Assembly (NCBI GenBank): GCA_964605665.1
Contig: CAZSDP010000024.1
Span: 1-64,000, forward strand
Source of the DNA: CAZSDP01 sp964605665
Lineage (GTDB): Bacteria > Planctomycetota > UBA8108 > UBA1146
Length of the DNA: 64,000 nt
Reading direction: 5' to 3'
Within the stretch, counting starts at the first letter, position 1. The number at the start of each line of letters is the position of its first letter. Positions 33,572-42,209 of the stretch are shown one piece after another. The notes under the pieces are model-generated. The model was not told the DNA's origin and made no database searches. It worked only from the letters and a program-made list of their open reading frames with translations. Both the position numbers and the translations under genes were made by a program.

Positions 33572-35080
33572 GTGACTGAAGAGCGCATCCGCTCAGTAAA
33601 AATTGAGAAAATCGATCGTCTTCGCGAAGCCGGTGTCGCTCCCTATCCGGAGCGTTTCGAGCGCACCCATAAACTCTCGGAGTTGGAGCGAGCTGATAAG
33701 GAAGAAGTTCCTGAGCTGAGCGAAGGAACCGCGGTCAAGGTTTGTGGGCGAGTGGTGAGCCGCCGAGAGTTCGGGAAGTTGACATTCTTTGATCTGCAGG
33801 ATTTGGACGGCCGGTTCCAGTGCGCACTGCAACATGACGTGATCGGCAAAGAGTCCTTCAAGCAATTTCTCAAGCTGGTCGATGTCGGTGACTTCGTCGG
33901 AGTTGCGGGAGAGCTCTTTCGTACCCAAAAGGGTCAGCTGTCGGTTCAGGGGAGTGAGTGGACCTTCCTCGGAAAGGGGCTGCGACCCCTACCGGAGAAG
34001 TATCACGCGATCTCCGATCAGGAGACGAAGTACCGCAAGAGGTATCTCGACCTGATCATGGACCCGGAGTCTCGTCGTCGATTCCACCTGAGAAGCCGAT
34101 TGATTCGTCGCCTTCGTGATCGTCTCGATGCGGAGGGATTTGATGAGGTGGAGACACCGGTCTTGATCACCAAGGCTTCGGGAGCGATGGCGACCCCATT
34201 CAGCACGCATCACAACGCACTCGACATTCCGATGTACTTGCGGATCGCTCCTGAAACCTATTTGAAGCGCTGCATCGTCGCTGGCTATGACAAGGTCTAC
34301 GAGTTCGCCCGCGTGTTTCGGAATGAAGGGATCGATCCCTCCCATCTTCAAGACTTCACGATGTTGGAGTTCTACGCGGCATACTGGAACTTCGTCGACA
34401 ACATGGATTTCACCGAGAGGTTGATCCGTGGAGCTCTGGAGGATTGTCTCGGAACGCTCCAAATCGAATTTGGAGATGAGACGATCGACTTTGGAGCCGA
34501 TTGGCCACGGCGCAGCTTTGCCGAATTGATCGACGAATACGCCGGCATCGACCTCGATGCTCATCCGGATGCGGGATCACTTTATGAAGCGATCTCCGCC
34601 AAAGGACTGGCTCTCGATGGTTTCGAGAAGTTGGGACGTGGAAACCTGATCGATCAGCTCTACAAGAAGGTTTGCCGACCGAAACTTCGACAGCCGATCT
34701 TTATCACCTCGCACCCCGTCGACCTCTCTCCGTTGGCGCGCCGAAATGACGGAGACGAATCGGTTGCGGATCGCTTCCAGCTGGTGGTCCGCGGTTGGGA
34801 GATCATCAATGCATACTCTGAGCTGGTCGATCCCCTCGATCAGCGAGCGCGCCTCGAAGAGCAAGCTCGATTGCGCTCGGAGGGAGACGAGGAAGCCCAT
34901 CCGATGGATGAGGACTATCTGCTCTGTATGGAGTATGGGATGCCGCCGATTTCTGGCTGGGGAATGGGGATCGATCGATTCGTCGCCTTGGCCGGTGGAG
35001 TGGAGAATCTCCGCGACGTGGTGCTCTTCCCGTTGATGAAGCCAGAAGAGGGTCAGGGAGACGAAGACGGGGAAATCTAG
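33572..35080 (+). CDS. lysS: Lysyl-tRNA synthetase, class II
   Basis: 502 aa from GTG 33572, with GGTGAGGAG nine bases upstream. N-terminal OB-fold anticodon domain (KVCGRVVSRREFGKLTFFDL) and class II core: motif 1 near FHLRSRLIRRLRDRL, motif 2 (YEFARVFRNEGIDPSHLQDF), lysine-specific ETPVLITKASGAMATPF, and motif 3 (GMPPISGWGMGIDRFV). It charges tRNA-Lys. Length and motifs are standard; an acidic tail of about 10 residues is extra. Transcribed divergently from hslVU with 299 bp between, in which I see no other feature. Confidence 0.97.
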   Translation: MTEERIRSVKIEKIDRLREAGVAPYPERFERTHKLSELERADKEEVPELSEGTAVKVCGRVVSRREFGKLTFFDLQDLDGRFQCALQHDVIGKESFKQFLKLVDVGDFVGVAGELFRTQKGQLSVQGSEWTFLGKGLRPLPEKYHAISDQETKYRKRYLDLIMDPESRRRFHLRSRLIRRLRDRLDAEGFDEVETPVLITKASGAMATPFSTHHNALDIPMYLRIAPETYLKRCIVAGYDKVYEFARVFRNEGIDPSHLQDFTMLEFYAAYWNFVDNMDFTERLIRGALEDCLGTLQIEFGDETIDFGADWPRRSFAELIDEYAGIDLDAHPDAGSLYEAISAKGLALDGFEKLGRGNLIDQLYKKVCRPKLRQPIFITSHPVDLSPLARRNDGDESVADRFQLVVRGWEIINAYSELVDPLDQRARLEEQARLRSEGDEEAHPMDEDYLLCMEYGMPPISGWGMGIDRFVALAGGVENLRDVVLFPLMKPEEGQGDEDGEI

Positions 35081-35184
35081 TCAACGGGATTGCTTGGAGT
35101 CGGTTGGGGACTGTCCTCGTGCCCCGGTTTCTCCAGCGATTTGCCAGCTGGCACTCTCAAGGTTCAACTGGAGATGGTTGAAGT

Positions 35185-36138
35185 CTAGGGGGACTCCGAG
35201 AACGGGTCCCACCCCGGGGCGTTCGGCTCGATCTCGCCTCCATCGAGCATGATCTCGACCGTTGTCTCGCGGTGAATCGTGCCGATCGAGAGCGGTGGGG
35301 GAAGCCCGACTGTTGCGAAGGCGCGAGCGATCGCGCCTTCCTCTCCCGCGATGCAGAGTTCGTAGTCTTCACCTCCGCCGAGCGCGGTGTTGAGAGAGAA
35401 CCCTGAGCTCTCCGTCGCGTGCGCCAGAGGAGCGAGTTCAAGTTTCGCTCCAACCTCACTCGCTTCGAGCATCTGCTTCAGATCGCAGAGGAGCCCGTCG
35501 GAGATATCGATCGCTGCTCTCACACCCTGCTCGACCAAGGCTCTTGCGAGGAGATTCCGGTCGGGTGGGCATACCCACGGTGATCTTTCTGCGTTGGAGA
35601 GTCGATCTCCCCGCGCGATCTTCTCTCTCACAGCGGCGGCATGTCCCGGGAGCCCTGAGACGGCGATCGTGTCTCCCACCTGGGCTTGGCTTCTTCGGAG
35701 CGCCTTTTCGGGATCAACTGAGCCGAGCGCCGTCGCCGTGAGGGAGAGGGGACCTGAGGTTGAAACCACATTTCCCCCGAGAAGCGCTCCGCATCGGGAG
35801 AGGCCGCGATCGATGCCTTGGAAAAAAAGGCTGCCCAAAGAGCCGGGGAGCCGGGGGGTCTCGAAAGAGAGGAGGATTCCGAGCGGGGTTGCACCCATCG
35901 CAGACAAATCACTGACGGTGACCGCGATCAGCCGTTCCGCCAACTCGTCCTCGCTCAGCCAGCCCGTTCGCCAATGACGTCCTTCGACGAGACCATCGAC
36001 GGTGAGCACGCTGACTTCACCGGCGGGAATTGGGCAGAGGGCGGCGTCATCCCCCGGTCCTAAGAGGCCTCTCTCATTCGCCGCGGAGATCGGGACTCGG
36101 GGAAGGATGAATTCGCGGATCCACTCGCGCTCACCCAT
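35185..36138 (-). CDS. thiL: Thiamine-monophosphate kinase
   Basis: 317 aa from MGEREWIREFILPRV (ATG 36138); a longer open frame is ignored. ThiL hallmarks: LGPGDDAALCPIP, LTVDGLVEGRHWR, the SDLSAMGATPLGILLS helix, AAIDISDGLLCDLKQML, and GGGEDYELCIAGEE. It makes thiamine pyrophosphate from thiamine phosphate with ATP in the cytoplasm. The start overlaps the end of the antiporter gene by eight bases, so they share a transcript. No thi biosynthesis genes are nearby and no TPP riboswitch is visible. Confidence 0.93.
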   Translation of the reverse strand: MGEREWIREFILPRVPISAANERGLLGPGDDAALCPIPAGEVSVLTVDGLVEGRHWRTGWLSEDELAERLIAVTVSDLSAMGATPLGILLSFETPRLPGSLGSLFFQGIDRGLSRCGALLGGNVVSTSGPLSLTATALGSVDPEKALRRSQAQVGDTIAVSGLPGHAAAVREKIARGDRLSNAERSPWVCPPDRNLLARALVEQGVRAAIDISDGLLCDLKQMLEASEVGAKLELAPLAHATESSGFSLNTALGGGEDYELCIAGEEGAIARAFATVGLPPPLSIGTIHRETTVEIMLDGGEIEPNAPGWDPFSESP

Positions 36139-37777
36139 GGCGCTCCTTCGAATCAAAGGGGAGCGGTTGAGGAGCATTTTCCGCGAGCAAAGCGTCGATT
36201 GCCGCACGCGATTCGATCAAGACCTCTTCTCCGAGGAGTCCACGGCGGTGGGCTTTCTCGAGGGCGCCGCGCTGTCGAACGAGCAGCTGTCGATAGACTT
36301 CACGGTCACGTTCTTCGGAGAGCTCAGGGTGTTCCTTCAGGATCTCACTCAGCGAACGATCGGCAGCCGCGGCGGCGTGTTCCAATTCAGTTCGGAGTTT
36401 TTCGCAGCGCTCTTGGGGCCAGCTTCTCTTCTCTTCGATTTCGGACAACTCGGAGAGCGCGGCCTCGATGGAGAGGATTCTCGCTTGGCAAGTCTCCACT
36501 CTTGGCCACGCTCCGCTGCCACTGTTGAGTCCGAGTCGCTGCAGAAGCGGTTTGATGGTGAGGCCCTGGAATAAGAGTGAGAGGAGAACGACTCCGAAGG
36601 TCAGTGTCTGGATCGGGGTCACGACCTCCACGAGACTCGGGACGGAGCTGAGACCGAGGGCGAGCGCGACCGGAATCGTCCCTTTCAGGCCGCCCCAGTT
36701 GATGACATGGAGCCACTTTGCGGGATAGGGGCGTCTCAACCGATGGTCGAGGCCCGCGAGTCCGTAGGTCAACAGCGATCGAGAACCGAGCATCGCGAAG
36801 AAGAGGAGGAGGATCGTGGTCGCATTTTCGAAGAGCTGGTCCAACTCGACGACAAAGCCCATCGCGAGGAAGACGAGTGAATTGGCCAGAAAGGCGAAGA
36901 TCTCCCAGCTCGTGTTCACAGTCATCAATGTCGTCGGGGACATCGCGGTGGCTCGTCCGACATTGCCGAAGAGGAGCCCGGCGAAGACCACAGCGATCAC
37001 CCCTGAACAGTGGAGCCGTTCTGCCAGCAGATAGCTGCCATAGGCGAGAACGATCGAGACGAGGACTTCGATCAGATGATCTTCGATCCGCTCCAAGATG
37101 CGATTTCCCGCCACTCCGAGGATCGAGCCGACCAGAGCTCCCCCCAAGACCATCTGCCCGATGGTGAGAAGGACTGCTCCCGGTTCGATCATCTCCCAAC
37201 CGAGAGAGATCCCGCTGAGAAGGACGAGATAGAGGACGACGCTGAGTCCGTCGTTGAAGAGCGATTCCCCCTCGACGAGGACTGCGAGTCCTTTGGTGAC
37301 CCCTTGTTCTCTGAAGATCGCGAGAACACTGACCGGATCTGTCGGGCTGATCACCACTCCGAAGAGGAGGGCAATCTGCCAATCCCAGCCGATCACCAAT
37401 CTCGAGGCGGCGGCGATCAACAAAATAGAGCCCGCGGTTCCGACGAATGCCAACAGCAGGATGACGAAGCGGTGGGTCCACAGTTTTCGCCAGTCGAGAT
37501 TCATCGCCCCTTCGAAAAGCAGAGGGGGAAGAAAGACGAGGAGAATCACCTCATCGGTCAGTTCGAAGTGGCCTTCTCCTTGGAAGAGGCCCCCATGCTG
37601 ACGAATGAAGCCGACGATCAACCCCATCACCACGAGACCGACGGTGTAGGGGAATTTGAATCGTTTCCCCAGAAGAGAGACGATCACGGCGCAGAGCAGA
37701 AAGAATACGGTCTCTTCGAGAACCGGGAGGCTCGCGAAGGCGAGAGGGTGGGGTAATTGAGTGAGGATCGGGTGCAT
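36131..37777 (-). CDS. Na+/H+ (CPA1-type) antiporter
   Basis: 548 aa from ATG 37777 with GGAGGGAAG just upstream; the open frame begins 10 codons earlier. About 12 membrane helices, with CPA1 motifs: LLVFLPPLLFEGAMNLD, the unwound ion-site helix GVVISPTDPVSVLAIFRE, and VLVEGESLFNDGLSVVLYL carrying the ND pair. Later IFAFLANSLVFLAMGF and NWGGLKGTIPVALAL are typical. About 150 cytoplasmic residues follow, helical and charged, as in bacterial NhaP-like proteins. It exchanges Na+ or K+ for H+ at the inner membrane. Upstream of thiL and overlapping it. Confidence 0.92.
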   Translation of the reverse strand: MHPILTQLPHPLAFASLPVLEETVFFLLCAVIVSLLGKRFKFPYTVGLVVMGLIVGFIRQHGGLFQGEGHFELTDEVILLVFLPPLLFEGAMNLDWRKLWTHRFVILLLAFVGTAGSILLIAAASRLVIGWDWQIALLFGVVISPTDPVSVLAIFREQGVTKGLAVLVEGESLFNDGLSVVLYLVLLSGISLGWEMIEPGAVLLTIGQMVLGGALVGSILGVAGNRILERIEDHLIEVLVSIVLAYGSYLLAERLHCSGVIAVVFAGLLFGNVGRATAMSPTTLMTVNTSWEIFAFLANSLVFLAMGFVVELDQLFENATTILLLFFAMLGSRSLLTYGLAGLDHRLRRPYPAKWLHVINWGGLKGTIPVALALGLSSVPSLVEVVTPIQTLTFGVVLLSLLFQGLTIKPLLQRLGLNSGSGAWPRVETCQARILSIEAALSELSEIEEKRSWPQERCEKLRTELEHAAAAADRSLSEILKEHPELSEERDREVYRQLLVRQRGALEKAHRRGLLGEEVLIESRAAIDALLAENAPQPLPFDSKERHG

Positions 37778-37888
37778 CGACTTCCCTCCGGTGACAAGCT
37801 GTCGCAACGACAGTAACCAGCGCCGATTCTGCTCACAAGGCGTGCTGGAGTCTCATTCGATGTATTCTGGGAGGGGAAAGGGGGCGAT

Positions 37889-39073
37889 TTGACGCGAACG
37901 TGGATGGCGATCGGCGCTGCCTTGAGTCTCACGGTGGTGTTCTTGGGATGGTCTGCAGGTTGGTTTCGGCCGGATGCACCATCGCGCCCCATCTCCGCTC
38001 GGAGTGCGGAAGAGACGGTTCGCGAACGCCTTCTCTCTGTCGTGGGAACCGGGGAGGGAGAGCGGGCCGATCCTTGGCTGCTCGCCCATGCCCTACTCGC
38101 CCTCGACCGTGACGATCAGAGTGGTCGCCAGCAATTGATCGAACAGCTGCAATCTTGGCGAGTGGAGGTTCCGGGTGGAGGAATCGAGATCGCACTCCAT
38201 CGTCCAGAGGGTCGAGGGGAGCAGCACCCCGATCTCGTGCTGAAGGTCCTGGCGGAAGTTGCCGCGGAAACAGGGGATCGCGCCGCCGGTGCTTTCGCCG
38301 ATGAGTTGGTTCCCGCTTCCGTGAAGCGTTTCACCCCCCCTCGCGATTTTCGGAGTTGGAACGATCGGGCCTGGTTTCTCCAGGGGGTGGCGATGCGCAG
38401 CCTCGTGCACTCGAAATGGGGAAAAGAGACGCGGCTGGGAGAGAGTGACTGGACCTTCGGTCGTCTCGCCGAAGGGATGCTGACTCAGATCGAACGGGGA
38501 GATCGAGTCGTCGAGGAAGCGCTCGGGGTCGCCGGTGAATTTGTGCGTCCCGATGGGATGGGCACAGATGAAGAATCGGGGATCTATGCCTACACCTGCG
38601 GAGGCCAGCACCTTCTTCAAGCGGTGATCTACGCCTCGATCGCAGGCTGGCTTCCCGAGTCGGAAAAAGCGCGGCTCGACGCGCGGCTGGATCTGTTTTC
38701 TCTTCGACTCGCGGCGGAAGAGGAGTTTCGTCTCGCCGAATCGGAGAGGGCACTGGCCGCTGGTGTTTCGGAACTCCGAGTGCTCCGCAGGAGGATCGAG
38801 GCGACTCTGAAACTCCAAGGTCATGCTCTGGAGACACTCTCCGCTGCCCATCAGGCCTTTCCCTCACAGAGGCCGACGATCGACACAGAATTGCAGATCC
38901 TCCGTGAGAAGGTGGTGCGACTCCTCGAGATTCGGGTCGAGCGCTTGGACCCGAAGGGGGAGATTGCAGCACGACTTCGGGCTGGGGACCCCCGCGCCTG
39001 GGAGCTTTGGTTTGGCGATGGTGCTCACGCTCTCCACGGTCTTCTTCTCGCTGGTTCGATTCTCGGGAAGTGA
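37889..39073 (+). CDS. Membrane-anchored protein of unknown function
   Basis: 394 aa from TTG 37889 (purine-rich GAGGGGAAAGGGGG upstream), or 389 aa from ATG 37904. One N-terminal hydrophobic segment (MAIGAALSLTVVFLGWSAGW) anchors or exports it. The mature part is helical; a stretch around residues 215-250 reads EESGIYAYTCGGQHLLQAVI, reminiscent of the active-site barrel turns of cellulase- or terpenoid-cyclase-like alpha/alpha folds, followed by a coiled-coil region. I do not recognise the family. Divergent from the antiporter gene, and 161 bp before the aminotransferase gene. Confidence 0.7.
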   Translation: MTRTWMAIGAALSLTVVFLGWSAGWFRPDAPSRPISARSAEETVRERLLSVVGTGEGERADPWLLAHALLALDRDDQSGRQQLIEQLQSWRVEVPGGGIEIALHRPEGRGEQHPDLVLKVLAEVAAETGDRAAGAFADELVPASVKRFTPPRDFRSWNDRAWFLQGVAMRSLVHSKWGKETRLGESDWTFGRLAEGMLTQIERGDRVVEEALGVAGEFVRPDGMGTDEESGIYAYTCGGQHLLQAVIYASIAGWLPESEKARLDARLDLFSLRLAAEEEFRLAESERALAAGVSELRVLRRRIEATLKLQGHALETLSAAHQAFPSQRPTIDTELQILREKVVRLLEIRVERLDPKGEIAARLRAGDPRAWELWFGDGAHALHGLLLAGSILGK

Positions 39074-39234
39074 CACCGCTGAGATTTCCTTCGGGGAGAT
39101 CGTCGACTTCCCTTGCTCTCGGAGGGAGCAGTTCGGAGACTGAGCGTGGTCCCGAAGGAGCGTGGGTTCTTTTCTCCATCTGAAAACTACCGCTCGCAAG
39201 AACTCCCATCCCCGATTCTGAGGAGAGGCTTCCG

Positions 39235-40413
39235 ATGTCGTTTGGTTCCGATCGACTCAACCGACTTTCTGCTTATGCATTTGCGGCGATTCAAGAACGG
39301 GTTGCCGATTTAACCGCTCGAGGGCTGGCTCCCGTCGACTTCGGAGTCGGAGATCCCACTCTCCCCACTCCAGATCTGATTCGACGCGCGTGCGTGGCGG
39401 GGATCGAAGAGCATCGCGGGGCGGGATATCCGCCCTATCGTGGTACCGCCGGTTTCCGTAGAGCGGTGGCGGAGTGGACTGAGCGGCGATTTGGAATCAC
39501 TCTCGATCCGGAAATGGAGGTGTGCTCTTCGATCGGCTCGAAAGAGGCGATCTTCAATTTCCCGGAAGCGATCCTCAATCCCGGTGACATCGCTCTCGTC
39601 CCAGATCCAGGGTATCCCCCCTATGCCAGAGGGACTCTCTTCGCAGAGGGGGTCGTGCATCCGTTGCCGATCTTGGGGGCGAACGACTTTTTACCCGACC
39701 TCGAAGCGATCCCCGACGACGTCGCCGCGCGGGCCAAGATCTTTTGGCTGACCCACCCCAACAGCCCGAGTGGAAAGGTCGCTCCCCCGGAGTTCCTGAA
39801 GCGGTGGATTGAATGGTGTCGGGAGCGCAACATCATCGCCGCCAGCGACGAGGCCTACTCCGAAATCTACTTCGGGGATCCTCCCCACACGGCGCTCGAG
39901 TACGGACGTGAAGGGGTGGTGGTCTTTCAATCACTTTCGAAGCGATCAGCGATGACCGGTTATCGGATCGGTTGGGTGGCAGGAGACCCCGCCATCGTCA
40001 AAGCGTTCGAGAAGGTGAAGACCAATGTCGACTCTGGAACCCCCTTCTTCATTCAAGAGGCGGGGATTGCGGCCCTCTCCGACGAAAGTCACGTCGAGGG
40101 TTTTCGAGCGCACTATCGAAAGTTACGCGATCGTTTGGTCGATGCGTTCGAGCGAGCGGGTTGTCCTCGCTGCGAACCGGAGGCAACTCTGTACATCTGG
40201 CAGAAGGCCCCCGAGGGGATGACCTCGCTTCAGTTCGCCGAGCGTCTCCTCGATCCGAAGATCTCGGCGGTGACCACCCCCTCATCCTTGCTCCGCTCCG
40301 GCGATGCAGAAGAACCGCTGGAGGAGGCGTATGTTCGGCTCTCTCTCGTGCCTTCAATCGAAGATTGCGAGCGGGTCGCGGCCGCCATCGAATCGGAACT
40401 TGTCCTCAGTTGA
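39235..40413 (+). CDS. Class I/II aminotransferase (DapC/DapL-like)
   Basis: 392 aa. Fold type I PLP enzyme: FGVGDPTLPTPD near the start, YPPYRGTAGFRRAVAEW, SSIGSKEAIFNFPEA, PDPGYPPYARGTLF, WLTHPNSPSGKV, and Lys236 in SLSKRSAMTGYRIGW forming the Schiff base. The C-terminal Arg in EEAYVRLSLV would bind the substrate carboxylate. The IGSKEAIFN and DPGYPPY sequences are those of N-succinyl- or LL-diaminopimelate aminotransferases, so a lysine/peptidoglycan role is likely but not proven; no dap gene is adjacent. RBS GAGGAGAGG is 9 bases upstream. Confidence 0.87.
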   Translation: MSFGSDRLNRLSAYAFAAIQERVADLTARGLAPVDFGVGDPTLPTPDLIRRACVAGIEEHRGAGYPPYRGTAGFRRAVAEWTERRFGITLDPEMEVCSSIGSKEAIFNFPEAILNPGDIALVPDPGYPPYARGTLFAEGVVHPLPILGANDFLPDLEAIPDDVAARAKIFWLTHPNSPSGKVAPPEFLKRWIEWCRERNIIAASDEAYSEIYFGDPPHTALEYGREGVVVFQSLSKRSAMTGYRIGWVAGDPAIVKAFEKVKTNVDSGTPFFIQEAGIAALSDESHVEGFRAHYRKLRDRLVDAFERAGCPRCEPEATLYIWQKAPEGMTSLQFAERLLDPKISAVTTPSSLLRSGDAEEPLEEAYVRLSLVPSIEDCERVAAAIESELVLS

Positions 40414-40428
40414 CGAACGGATCGATCT

Positions 40429-41022
40429 TCACGCTTCGCGTCGGATGATCTGTCGAGCGAACTCGATCGTCGGACGATCGGCATCCGCTTCGATCAGTTC
40501 GAGCCAGCTCTCGAGTTGTTCCTGACTCCAGCCGGCGCGAAGTGCTCCCCGAAGATGGGAGTGGAGGGGGGTTCTGCGGCGTTGTCCGATCAGGGAGGCG
40601 ACGGCGAGCCCCTCGACCAAGGGGAAGGGAAGCTTGCCGCGCTCCATCACGTCCCCGTAGGCGAAGTTGAGAATCCACCGTTCGAGCTGGGGATGGAGGG
40701 TCGTGAGAGAGGCGCGGACCGCCTCCACCTGGGCGCCGTAGACGGTGCAGAATGAAGTCGGAGGGTCATGGCGATCGGGTTCACGGGGATCAGCGTCATC
40801 GGTGGCAGGGGTGCCGGTCAGTTTTCTCAGAGAACCGAGCGCTTCGACCGCCCCGGGAAATCCCGAATAGGGGATTCCTTGAAGAATCGCTTCTGCGATC
40901 AGTTCCACCGTGAGCCCTTGGGAGAGCGCTTCTTCGATCGCGCGATCGACGTTGGTTTGGTGAGAGTCGGCGATTCTCAGGGCAATCCTCCCGAGGGGGG
41001 CCCATTGGTGGGGAACGATCAT
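40429..41022 (-). CDS. AhpD/carboxymuconolactone decarboxylase-like protein
   Basis: 197 aa with two CMD-type helical repeats: HQTNVDRAIEEALSQGLTVE with EAILQGIPYSGFPGAVEALG, and later FAYGDVMERGKLPFPLVEGL with LRGALRAGWSQEQLESWL. The catalytic CxxC of AhpD peroxidases is absent, so it is closer to the decarboxylase-type or CxxC-less members. An acidic/Pro linker separates the repeats. It converges on the aminotransferase gene and is divergent from the ParA gene. Substrate unknown. Confidence 0.78.
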   Translation of the reverse strand: MIVPHQWAPLGRIALRIADSHQTNVDRAIEEALSQGLTVELIAEAILQGIPYSGFPGAVEALGSLRKLTGTPATDDADPREPDRHDPPTSFCTVYGAQVEAVRASLTTLHPQLERWILNFAYGDVMERGKLPFPLVEGLAVASLIGQRRRTPLHSHLRGALRAGWSQEQLESWLELIEADADRPTIEFARQIIRREA

Positions 41023-41116
41023 GTCGGCAGATTCCTCTCGGTGAGCGAGTTCTCGTGACAGCGGTCTTCTTGCCGCCTTTACCGCCCCTCCCTACGATAC
41101 CCTCCTGGAGGAACGT

Positions 41117-42202
41117 ATGAGTCACTCGATCGCATTCATCAATCAGAAGGGCGGGGTGGGCAAGACCACCCTCGTCGCCAATGCCGGGGCATATTGGGGA
41201 CGACAGGGGTGTCGAGTACTTCTGATCGACCTCGATCCACAATCCCATCTCAGCCTGCACTTCCATGCCGGACTCGATCAGCACGATCTGGAAGAGCACA
41301 ACATCTACCAGGTCTTGCGGGGTGGATCTTCCTTCGCCGACACGGTGGTTTCACTCCCGAGTGAGAAAGTCGACTTGGTTCCAGCGCACATCGATCTCTC
41401 GGCGGCGGAGTGGGAGTTGGGTCAGGAAGTGGGTCGGGAAGTGATTCTTCGCGACCTTCTGCGCGAGTTCCTTCGAGAGGCTCACTACGACCTCGTCTTG
41501 ATCGATTGCCCCCCCAGCCTCGGACTTCTCTCCCTGAACGCACTCGCGGCGGTGGATGATGTGGTGGTCCCGGTGCAAGCAGAGTTCTTCGCCTTGCAGG
41601 GGATGGCGCAGCTGATGCGCGTGGTGGAGTTGGTCAGCGGGCGTCTCCACTCCGGCCTGCAGTGGCGGGTTGTGGTGCCGACTCTGGTCGACTTGAGAAC
41701 CAACTTGGGGCGGGAGGTCATCGCGGAGCTGGAGCGTCATGTTCCGGGAAAGGTGACCGAGAACTTCCTGACGAAGCGGGTCAAGGTGGCGGAGGCACCC
41801 AGTCATGGTCAGTCGATCTTCACCTATGCTCCGGAAACGCGCGCAGCGGAAGAATTCGGAAAACTTTGCCAAGAGCTCACCGAGCGCTTGGGACTGAAGA
41901 TGCCGAGTGCTTCCGATCGCGGGGGCCCGAGTGGCAGTGGAGAAGAGGGTGGCGGTGACGACGATTCCCCCGCCGTGTCTCCTCCACCCACCGGTTTCGC
42001 GGCGCACCGTGCTCTACTCGATGAAGTGGCTGGAAAGCCGATGCCGCAGAAGCGCTCGAAGGGGGGATCGATCACGCCGGAGGGGACCGAGAGTGATGGA
42101 GCATCGGGCGGTGCGACCTTCTCGCCGAAACCTCCACTCTCCGATCGGGAGGAGAGGGAGGGTGAATCACCCTCGACCGTGCCACAGGCCCCGGTGAACT
42201 AG
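41117..42202 (+). CDS. ParA/Soj family ATPase with disordered tail
   Basis: 361 aa, RBS GGAGGAA. Deviant Walker A FINQKGGVGKTTL (K11-L19) with the signature Lys of ParA dimers, VLLIDLDPQSHLS, Walker B DLVLIDCPPSLG, and PVQAEFFALQGM. The ATPase ends near residue 255; the rest is Gly/Ser/Pro/Glu-rich and probably unfolded. No ParB gene follows and no parS-like site was noticed, so it may position some other cargo rather than the chromosome. The TPR/peptidase gene starts 8 bp downstream, making a likely two-gene unit. Confidence 0.9.
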   Translation: MSHSIAFINQKGGVGKTTLVANAGAYWGRQGCRVLLIDLDPQSHLSLHFHAGLDQHDLEEHNIYQVLRGGSSFADTVVSLPSEKVDLVPAHIDLSAAEWELGQEVGREVILRDLLREFLREAHYDLVLIDCPPSLGLLSLNALAAVDDVVVPVQAEFFALQGMAQLMRVVELVSGRLHSGLQWRVVVPTLVDLRTNLGREVIAELERHVPGKVTENFLTKRVKVAEAPSHGQSIFTYAPETRAAEEFGKLCQELTERLGLKMPSASDRGGPSGSGEEGGGDDDSPAVSPPPTGFAAHRALLDEVAGKPMPQKRSKGGSITPEGTESDGASGGATFSPKPPLSDREEREGESPSTVPQAPVN

Positions 42203-42209
42203 GGGTGTG

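Noticed and set aside
36387..37481. 364-codon minus-strand frame
   Set aside because: Out-of-frame reading of the antiporter gene, Arg/Asp/Ser-rich.
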